DNA from: an uncultured Lachnospiraceae bacterium
Lineage (GTDB): Bacteria; Bacillota_A; Clostridia; Lachnospirales; Lachnospiraceae
Length of the DNA: 7,761 bases
NCBI GenBank assembly: GCA_905200565.1
Contig: CAJKKX010000095.1
Coordinates: forward strand, 1-7,761
Direction of reading: 5' to 3'
Positions 1 to 5,288 of the stretch are shown here, one piece after another (positions within the stretch are counted from its first letter, which is position 1; every line of letters begins with the position of its first letter). The notes under the pieces are model-generated. The model did no database searches. It was not told the origin of the DNA and saw only the letters and a program-made list of their open reading frames with translations. Position numbers and translations under genes: made by a program.

Positions 1-822
1 TGCGGGGCGAACCTCAGCAAATATATGATCGAAGCTTCCAAACTGGAAGGAAAGACGCTTGTGTGCCTGAAACCATGCGATACCTACAGCTTTAACCAGC
101 TTATAAAGGAGCACCGGGTAGACCGGGACAAAGCCTATATCGTGGGCGTGGGCTGCAAAGGCAAGCTGGATATTGAGAAAATCAGGAAGCAGGGCATCAA
201 GGGAATCCAGGGCATCAAAGGTGCGGAGATGACCGATGAAGCAGATACCCTGACAGTTCAGACAATTTATGGAGAAAAGACCTGTTCCTATGCGGACGCC
301 ATGCTGGAGAGATGCCATGTGTGCAAAGGCAAGGAGCACAAGGTTTACGATGAAATCATCGGAGAGTCCAAAGACACGAAGGATGCGGACCGCTTCACAG
401 AGGTAGCGCGTATCGAAGCGATGAGCCCGGAAGAGAAATTTGCATTTTTCCAGAAAGAGCTGAGCAAATGTATCCGCTGCAACGCATGCAGGAATGTGTG
501 TCCGGCATGTAGCTGCCGCAAGTGCGTCTTTGACAGCAATAAATTTGACAGCGCCCAGAAAGCGAACGTGGATTCTTTCGAGGAGAAGATGTTCCATATC
601 ATCCGCGCGTTCCATGTGGCGGGAAGATGTACGGACTGCGGCGAATGCAGCAGGGTATGTCCCCAGGGAATCCCTCTGCATCTGTTCAACCGGAAATTCA
701 TCAAGGATATCAATGAATTTTACGGTGATTTCCAGGCAGGCGAGGATACCGAAGCAAGAGGGCCGCTCACGAACTTCACGTTTGACGACGTGGAGCCGGG
801 TATTGTGGGAGAAAGGGGATAA
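1..822 (+). CDS. 4Fe-4S dicluster electron-transfer protein (Flx/Hdr-associated type), 5'-truncated
   Basis: Cytoplasmic iron-sulfur protein, probably an electron-relay subunit of the oxidoreductase encoded by the next two genes. The frame is open from base 1 (eight codons, beginning Cys-Gly-Ala-Asn, precede the first ATG at 25). No ribosome binding site precedes that ATG, so I infer that the real start lies upstream of the window. Numbering from Met at base 25, two ferredoxin-type sites are visible: C149/C152/C155/C159-Pro and C202/C205/C208/C212-Pro. The first is followed by extra cysteines C162, C164 and C167. A CxxC pair (C97, C100) lies in a segment reminiscent of F420-hydrogenase/formate-dehydrogenase beta-type proteins, but that N-terminal assignment is tentative. 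A short Gly-Ile-Lys-Gly repeat occurs near residues 57-66. The gene ends 3 bp before the next start, indicating co-translation. The dicluster assignment is firm; the exact subunit name (FlxC-like or other) is not. Confidence 0.85.
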   Translation, partial: CGANLSKYMIEASKLEGKTLVCLKPCDTYSFNQLIKEHRVDRDKAYIVGVGCKGKLDIEKIRKQGIKGIQGIKGAEMTDEADTLTVQTIYGEKTCSYADAMLERCHVCKGKEHKVYDEIIGESKDTKDADRFTEVARIEAMSPEEKFAFFQKELSKCIRCNACRNVCPACSCRKCVFDSNKFDSAQKANVDSFEEKMFHIIRAFHVAGRCTDCGECSRVCPQGIPLHLFNRKFIKDINEFYGDFQAGEDTEARGPLTNFTFDDVEPGIVGERG

Positions 823-825
823 TGT

Positions 826-1869
826 ATGTATAAGATAGCAAAAGAGAATCTGTCGGCATTATTCCGGTTAATTGCCGAGTCCCAGGAGTTATATCTGCCG
901 GTGAAGACCGCGGAGCAGGTAAATTTTGGCGCGTGGAGCGAGAATGCGGAAGTGGATTTAGATACCTTAAAAAGTGTAAAATCCCCGAAAGACGCATTTT
1001 TTCCGCAGAGCGAGACCCTGTATACCTGTGTAAAAGAAGGAAAGAAGATTCAGATAGAGCCGGAGGCGTTAAAAGAGCAGAAATTCGTGGTTTTCGGGAT
1101 GAAAGCCTGCGATATCCAGGGGGTTCAGGTGCTGGATAAAGTATTCCTGGCAGACCCGGTAGATACCTTTTATGCCGCGAGAAGAGAGCATGGAACTATT
1201 GTGGCTATGGCATGTCATGAGCCGGAAGAAAGCTGCTTCTGCAAAGTGTTCGGCATCGACTGCGCCAATCCGGCGGCCGATGTGGCGACATGGATGGCAG
1301 AAGGAAACCTGTACTGGAAATCCCTCACAGAGAAAGGCGAAGCGCTGACAAAAGCCGTAGAGAGCCTTCTTGCGGATGCGGACGATGCAGACGAAAAGAA
1401 AGTGGAGGATGAGAAAGCGGCCATCCGCAGTATCGTGGAGAAGCTGCCATATTCGAACCTCTCCCTTGAGGGATGGAACGGAGACGCACTTTCTGAGAAA
1501 TTTGATTCCCCGCTCTGGGAAGAACTTTATAAACCATGCCTGGCGTGCGGAACGTGTACCTTCGTGTGCCCGACCTGCCAGTGCTATGACATCAAGGACT
1601 ATGATACCGGACACGGCGTGAAACGTTACCGCTGCTGGGATTCCTGCATGTATTCCGATTTTACCATGATGGCGCACGGAAACAACCGTACCAGCCAGAT
1701 GCAGAGATTCCGTCAGAGATTCATGCACAAGCTGGTGTATTTCCCGGCAAACAATGACGGCATGTATTCCTGCGTGGGCTGCGGCCGCTGCGTAGAGAAA
1801 TGTCCGGCGTCTTTAAATATCGTAAAGGTTATCAAAGCCTTTCAGAAACAGGGAGGTGACAAGGAATGA
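826..1869 (+). CDS. 4Fe-4S dicluster protein, AsrA/HydB/FlxB-like subunit
   Basis: A 347-residue cytoplasmic iron-sulfur protein resembling the beta subunit of sulfhydrogenases (HydB), AsrA of anaerobic sulfite reductase and Flx-type NAD(P)H dehydrogenase subunits. These proteins pass electrons between a flavoprotein partner and a catalytic subunit. Seen in the sequence: a GMKACDI motif (91-97), a cysteine-rich stretch (C130, C137, C139, C146), cluster site 1 at C238/C241/C244/C248-Pro with C251 and C253 immediately after, an RCWDSC segment (269-274), and cluster site 2 at C316/C319/C322/C326-Pro. Residues about 182-197 form an acidic, low-complexity loop. The start at 826 has a purine-rich GAAAGGGG ribosome site about 7 bases upstream. 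The stop overlaps the next start in an ATGA. No siroheme sulfite reductase (AsrC) gene follows, so a sulfite-reductase role is unlikely; the context points to fumarate reduction. Family assignment is confident, the partner is inferred. Confidence 0.88.
   Translation: MYKIAKENLSALFRLIAESQELYLPVKTAEQVNFGAWSENAEVDLDTLKSVKSPKDAFFPQSETLYTCVKEGKKIQIEPEALKEQKFVVFGMKACDIQGVQVLDKVFLADPVDTFYAARREHGTIVAMACHEPEESCFCKVFGIDCANPAADVATWMAEGNLYWKSLTEKGEALTKAVESLLADADDADEKKVEDEKAAIRSIVEKLPYSNLSLEGWNGDALSEKFDSPLWEELYKPCLACGTCTFVCPTCQCYDIKDYDTGHGVKRYRCWDSCMYSDFTMMAHGNNRTSQMQRFRQRFMHKLVYFPANNDGMYSCVGCGRCVEKCPASLNIVKVIKAFQKQGGDKE
1852..1859 (+). promoter_or_regulatory. Ribosome binding site for the FAD/NAD(P)-binding gene
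   Basis: GGAGGTGA sits within the last codons of the preceding gene, 6 bases before the ATG at 1866. It fixes that start and supports translational coupling through the 4-bp ATGA overlap. Confidence 0.8.
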
Positions 1870-2720
1870 GCGAATGTACCTGTCATAAAAACTATACGCT
1901 CGATACGCTGATTCCAAAGGTAGGCGTGATTACAGATATCCGTCAGGAGACGCCGGATGTAAAGACGTTCCGTGTGAACGCGCCGGAGGGCGGAAAGCTC
2001 TTCGAGCATATGCCGGGGCAGTGCGCAATGGTGTGCGCGCCGGGCGTCAGTGAAGGCATGTTTTCCATCACTTCTTCACCGACCAACAAAGAATATCAGG
2101 AATTCAGCATTAAGAAATGCGGTGTGCTTACCGACTATCTCCACAGCCTCCAGGTAGGCGACGAGATTACGGTCAGAGGGCCTTACGGCAATCATTTCCC
2201 GGTGGAAACCGAGCTGAAAGGAAAGAACCTGTTGTTTATCGCAGGAGGTATCGGGCTTGCGCCGCTGCGTTCCGTGATTAATTATGTGCTGGATAACCGT
2301 GCAGACTACGGAACTGTGGATATCGTATACGGCTCCCGCTCCGCAGACGATCTGGTGCAGTTAAAGGAAATCCAGGAAGTCTGGATGAAAGCAGAGGGCG
2401 TGAACGTGTATCTTACCATTGACCGGGAGCAGGAAGGCTGGGACGGCCATGTGGGATTTGTGCCGAACTATGTCAAAGAGCTGGGCTTTTCCACAGACAA
2501 GACAGCGCTTCTTTGCGGACCGCCCATTATGATTAAATTCACGCTGGCAGGCTTACAGGAGGTGGGCTTCTCCAAAGAGCAGGTGTACACCACCCTGGAG
2601 CTGCGTATGAAGTGCGGCGTCGGAAAATGCGGCCGCTGCAACATCGGTTCCAAATACGTCTGCAAAGACGGCCCCGTATTCCGCTGCGACGAGATCGATG
2701 AAATGCCTAATGAGTATTGA
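1866..2720 (+). CDS. FAD/NAD(P)-binding oxidoreductase with [2Fe-2S] site, AsrB/HydG/FlxA-like
   Basis: A 284-residue ferredoxin-NADP reductase-fold protein expected to oxidise NADH or NADPH through FAD and pass single electrons to its iron-sulfur partners; it could also run in reverse. Visible in order: an FAD-binding beta-barrel with a GMFSITSSP flavin motif (64-72) and RGPYGNHFP (104-112), an NAD(P)-binding GGIGLAPLRS loop (127-136), a CGPP nucleotide-pocket motif (217-220), and a C-terminal [2Fe-2S] site C250-x4-C255-x2-C258-x7-C266. That spacing is the one known from PyrK, HydG and AsrB. Length is normal for the family. An N-terminal CxC plus His (C4, C6, H7) is an extra feature of unknown role. 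The start overlaps the upstream stop and the gene is surely co-translated with it. NADH versus NADPH preference cannot be read from the sequence. Sulfite reduction is possible by homology but unsupported by the neighbours. Confidence 0.9.
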   Translation: MSECTCHKNYTLDTLIPKVGVITDIRQETPDVKTFRVNAPEGGKLFEHMPGQCAMVCAPGVSEGMFSITSSPTNKEYQEFSIKKCGVLTDYLHSLQVGDEITVRGPYGNHFPVETELKGKNLLFIAGGIGLAPLRSVINYVLDNRADYGTVDIVYGSRSADDLVQLKEIQEVWMKAEGVNVYLTIDREQEGWDGHVGFVPNYVKELGFSTDKTALLCGPPIMIKFTLAGLQEVGFSKEQVYTTLELRMKCGVGKCGRCNIGSKYVCKDGPVFRCDEIDEMPNEY

Positions 2721-2895
2721 TAGGCATGAGCAGTGCAGCGGACGGCATAAACACATAGACGGATGTTTACATACGGATATGTGTTTATGTTGGACGATAT
2801 AGGGCGAAGCCCTCAAGTGAGATGGAGCGAAGCGGAATCGAGCCTGGCACTGCCAAACCTGATAGATAAAATATAGAAAGGACTGGTACCTTACA
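2721..2895 (+). other. Structured intercistronic gap, candidate cis-acting RNA or palindromic repeat
   Basis: This 175-bp non-coding gap separates the electron-transfer genes from the fumarate-reductase-like pair. It contains a perfect 12-bp inverted repeat (CATAAACACATA at 2746-2757 with its complement at 2778-2789), extendable to 15 pairs at 2743-2757/2778-2792 if two G-U pairs are allowed. A GGGC-GAA-GCCC mini-hairpin lies at 2801-2813. A 7-bp pairing (GCAGTGC at 2730-2736 with GCACTGC at 2847-2853) could close a multibranched fold of about 124 bases. The motif GCGAAGC occurs twice (2804-2810, 2827-2833). No U-run follows the hairpins, so a simple intrinsic terminator is unlikely. I recognise no known riboswitch. 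Options are an RNA processing or stability element, a regulator of the downstream genes, or a dispersed palindromic repeat. Confidence 0.5.
2746..2789 (+). repeat. Perfect 12-bp inverted repeat (hairpin) upstream of the fumarate-reductase-like genes
   Basis: Arms at 2746-2757 and 2778-2789 are exact reverse complements around a 20-base spacer. The spacer itself contains a small ATGT/ACAT pairing (2763-2766 with 2769-2772). The arms are A/T-rich, so the site could act as an RNA hairpin or as a palindromic protein-binding site. Confidence 0.7.
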
Positions 2896-3570
2896 ATGGA
2901 AAAAATGGTAAACGTATATTTTTTCGGCAAGAAATATAGCGTACCCGCAGATTTAACCATCATGACCGCAATGGAGTATGCCGGATACACCCTGAAAAGG
3001 GGATGCGGATGCCGTCATGGATTCTGCGGCGCGTGTGCCACGATTTATAGAATTAAGGGAAAGAATGAGCTTAAGACATGTCTCGCCTGCCAGACACAGG
3101 TGGAGGAAGGAATGTATGTAGCGAGCATCCCATTCTTCCCGACCGATAAGAGAACGTATGATATTAATGAAATTAAGCCGAATCAGCAGATTATGATGGA
3201 GCTCTATCCGGAAATTTATAGCTGCATCGGCTGTAACGCATGTACGAAAGCGTGTCCTCAGGATTTGAACGTTATGCAGTATATTGCATACGCTCAGAGG
3301 GGCGAGTTTGAGAAATGTGCGGAGGAATCCTTTGACTGTGTGAGCTGCGGCTGCTGTTCGGTACGCTGCCCGGCAGAGATTTCCCATCCGATGGTAGGAC
3401 TTCTGGCGAGACGCCTTACAGGAAAATATATTGCGCCTGAGGCGGAGCATCTCAAAAACCGTGTGGAGGAAATCAACAGGGGCGAGTATGACGAGCTGAT
3501 TGAGCAGATTATGCAAAAGCCGATCACGGAGATGCAGGAACTTTACAATACGAGAGAAATCGAGAAATAA
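2896..3570 (+). CDS. SdhB/FrdB/TfrB-like iron-sulfur subunit with [2Fe-2S] and two [4Fe-4S] sites
   Basis: A 224-residue electron-transfer subunit predicted to feed electrons to the flavoprotein encoded next. The N-terminal half is a plant-type [2Fe-2S] domain with C39-x4-C44-x2-C47 and C62 as likely ligands; C37 and C65 are extra nearby cysteines. The second half has two complete ferredoxin motifs: C110/C113/C116/C120-Pro and C148/C151/C154/C158-Pro. Classical SdhB/FrdB carries [2Fe-2S], [4Fe-4S] and [3Fe-4S]. Here both distal sites keep four cysteines, suggesting two [4Fe-4S] clusters, as in the N-terminal part of methanogen thiol:fumarate reductase TfrB. The heterodisulfide-reductase CCG domain of TfrB is absent. 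No signal peptide or membrane segment is seen, so it should be cytoplasmic. GAAAGGA at 2876-2882, 13 bases before the ATG, is a weak and rather distant ribosome site. The flavoprotein gene starts 13 bp after the stop. Confidence 0.9.
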   Translation: MEKMVNVYFFGKKYSVPADLTIMTAMEYAGYTLKRGCGCRHGFCGACATIYRIKGKNELKTCLACQTQVEEGMYVASIPFFPTDKRTYDINEIKPNQQIMMELYPEIYSCIGCNACTKACPQDLNVMQYIAYAQRGEFEKCAEESFDCVSCGCCSVRCPAEISHPMVGLLARRLTGKYIAPEAEHLKNRVEEINRGEYDELIEQIMQKPITEMQELYNTREIEK

Positions 3571-3577
3571 GGAGGGG
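3571..3577 (+). promoter_or_regulatory. Ribosome binding site that sets the flavoprotein start
   Basis: GGAGGGG lies 6 bases before the ATG at 3584. This favours 3584 over an in-frame ATG at 3500, which would overlap the upstream gene by 71 bp and has no comparable site. Confidence 0.8.
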
Positions 3578-3583
3578 CAGAAC

Positions 3584-5194
3584 ATGTATACACCATATCC
3601 AGAGTATATGATGGAATCTATCAAAAAGGTAGAGGCCACAAGAAAAGAACGTATGTCTACAGAACCGAGACGTTTGACTGCGGATGAAAAAGATGCACTC
3701 CTTAAGGAATTTCATCCTGATTATAAAGAAGAAGCCTTCGAGGAGATTAAGGTAGGCCCGAACAAGGGACAGAAGGCCAACAAAGAGCTGGTACATCTGC
3801 TCCATTCCAACAGCCGTCTGCTGACAGATCAGGTTGATTTGAATAAAGTGGATTATGACGTGGACGTACTGGTCATCGGAGGAGGCGGCGCAGGCTCTTC
3901 CGCAGCGATTGAGGCACATGAAGCGGGCGCGAATGTTATGATCGTGACAAAGCTGCGTATCGGGGATGCGAATACCATGATGGCTGAGGGCGGTATCCAG
4001 GCTGCGGATAAAGAGAATGACTCTCCGGTACAGCACTATCTGGACGCTTTTGGCGGCGGACATTTTGCTGCGAAGCCGGAACTGGTAAAACGTCTGGTTA
4101 TGGAAGCGCCGGATGCAATCAAATGGCTGAATGACCTGGGCGTGGAATTTGACAAAGAAGAGAGCGGAAGAATGATCACCACGCACGGCGGCGGTACTTC
4201 CAGAAAGAGAATGCACGCTGCGAAGGATTACTCTGGAGCAGAAATCATGCGTACGCTTCGTGATGAAGTGCTGAACCGCCAGATTCCGGTCGTAGAGTTT
4301 ACTTCTGCGGTAGAGCTGATCAAAGATGACAAGGGACAGGCAGCAGGCGCTGTTCTCTTAAATATGGAAACCGGAGACTATCTTGTGGCAAAGGCAAAGA
4401 CGGTGATCATCGCAACAGGCGGTGCGGGGCGTATGCACTATCAGGGATTTCCGACCTCCAACCACTATGGCGCAACGGCAGACGGGCTGATTCTGGGCTA
4501 CCGTGCAGGAGCACAGCTTCTGTATCAGGATTCTATCCAGTATCATCCGACAGGCGCTGTTTATCCGTCCCAGATTCTGGGGGCGCTTGTTACAGAGAAG
4601 GTTCGTTCCGTAGGGGCACAGCTTGTCAATGCAGAGGGAGAGGCGTATATCCATCCGCTGGAGACCCGCGACGTCAATGCGTCCGGCGTTATCCGTGAAT
4701 GTCAGGAAGGCCGCGGCGTAGAAGTTCCGGGCGGAGAACAGGGCGTATGGCTGGACACTCCGATGATTGAGCTTCTGGGAGGCGAAGGAACCATCGAGAA
4801 GAGGATTCCGGCAATGTTCCGCATGTACATGAACTACGGCATCGATATGAGAAAGCTGCCGATTCTGATTTACCCGACTCTTCATTATCAGAACGGAGGT
4901 CTGGAGATCGAGGGAGACGGATTCACAAAGGCTATCGATAACCTGCTGGTAGCAGGGGAGGCAGTTGGAGGAATCCACGGCAGAAACCGTCTGATGGGGA
5001 ACTCTCTTCTGGATATTATCGTATTCGGAAGGAATGCAGGAAAAGCGGCTGCTGCAAAAGCAAAGGACGTAGAGCTTGGGGAGATGAATCTCGACCATAT
5101 TGAAGCATATGCAAAAGAGCTGGAAAATGCAGGCATCGCATCCGGGGATGTTTCACCGCTGCTGCTTCCGAAATATGCGCGTCACGAGAGGTAA
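3584..5194 (+). CDS. Soluble fumarate reductase/succinate dehydrogenase-like flavoprotein (SdhA/FrdA/TfrA family)
   Basis: A 536-residue FAD enzyme predicted to reduce fumarate to succinate in the cytoplasm with electrons from the preceding iron-sulfur subunit. Visible motifs: dinucleotide-binding GGGGAGSSAA (99-108), AEGGIQAAD (134-142), HGGGTSRKRMHAA (201-213), HPTG (321-324), TEKVRSVGAQLVN (337-349, with R341 aligning to the catalytic arginine region of SdhA/FrdA), HYQNGG (434-439) and GRNRLMGNSLLD (466-477). The substrate-binding and catalytic framework therefore looks intact. Three oddities stand out. About 90 residues precede the FAD motif, where classical SdhA has only a few. The position of the covalent-FAD histidine is Asn130, so FAD should be non-covalent. 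Only about 50 residues follow the final FAD-domain motifs, so most of the usual C-terminal domain is missing. A related role (aspartate oxidase-like or another enoate reductase) cannot be excluded, but the adjacent fumarase strongly favours fumarate. Confidence 0.88.
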   Translation: MYTPYPEYMMESIKKVEATRKERMSTEPRRLTADEKDALLKEFHPDYKEEAFEEIKVGPNKGQKANKELVHLLHSNSRLLTDQVDLNKVDYDVDVLVIGGGGAGSSAAIEAHEAGANVMIVTKLRIGDANTMMAEGGIQAADKENDSPVQHYLDAFGGGHFAAKPELVKRLVMEAPDAIKWLNDLGVEFDKEESGRMITTHGGGTSRKRMHAAKDYSGAEIMRTLRDEVLNRQIPVVEFTSAVELIKDDKGQAAGAVLLNMETGDYLVAKAKTVIIATGGAGRMHYQGFPTSNHYGATADGLILGYRAGAQLLYQDSIQYHPTGAVYPSQILGALVTEKVRSVGAQLVNAEGEAYIHPLETRDVNASGVIRECQEGRGVEVPGGEQGVWLDTPMIELLGGEGTIEKRIPAMFRMYMNYGIDMRKLPILIYPTLHYQNGGLEIEGDGFTKAIDNLLVAGEAVGGIHGRNRLMGNSLLDIIVFGRNAGKAAAAKAKDVELGEMNLDHIEAYAKELENAGIASGDVSPLLLPKYARHER

Positions 5195-5202
5195 TGATCA
5201 TT

Positions 5203-5233
5203 TTGTACTCACGGGGATGACCCGTGAGTACAA
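5203..5233 (+). terminator. Perfect 13-bp hairpin after the flavoprotein gene; partial terminator or processing site
   Basis: TTGTACTCACGGG (5203-5215) and CCCGTGAGTACAA (5221-5233) pair perfectly around a GATGA loop, beginning 8 bases past the stop codon. It is too strong to be likely by chance. The downstream sequence, TGTGTGTTACTG, alternates T and G and is not a true U-tract, so full intrinsic termination is doubtful. A partial terminator, a 3'-end stabiliser or an RNase processing site would each lower or uncouple expression of the transporter relative to the reductase. Confidence 0.45.
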
Positions 5234-5288
5234 TGTGTGTTACTGAATCGTAAGGAATAGAATACAGCATCCGCAGGAGGAGAGAAAA

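Noticed and set aside
25..27. ATG at 25 as the start of the first gene
   Set aside because: The frame is open to base 1 and no ribosome site precedes it, so the gene most likely begins outside the window.
826..2720. Anaerobic sulfite reductase AsrA/AsrB identity
   Set aside because: The proteins are homologous to AsrA and AsrB, but no AsrC-type siroheme subunit follows; fumarate-reductase-like and fumarase genes do.
3500..3583. Upstream in-frame ATG for the flavoprotein
   Set aside because: It would overlap the previous gene by 71 bp and add a basic stretch unlike the family. The ATG at 3584 has a strong ribosome site 6 bases upstream.
3524..4216. Reverse-strand open frame (230 residues) opposite the flavoprotein start
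   Set aside because: Shadow of the real gene: Cys/His-rich, no motif, no sensible ribosome site in context.
2896..5194. True methanogen-type thiol:fumarate reductase (TfrAB)
   Set aside because: The TfrB-like subunit lacks the CCG domain that handles thiols, and the host looks bacterial.
5240..5263. Possible promoter (TTACTG ... TAGAAT) before the transporter
   Set aside because: The two boxes are only 12 bases apart, too short for a normal sigma-70-type promoter.
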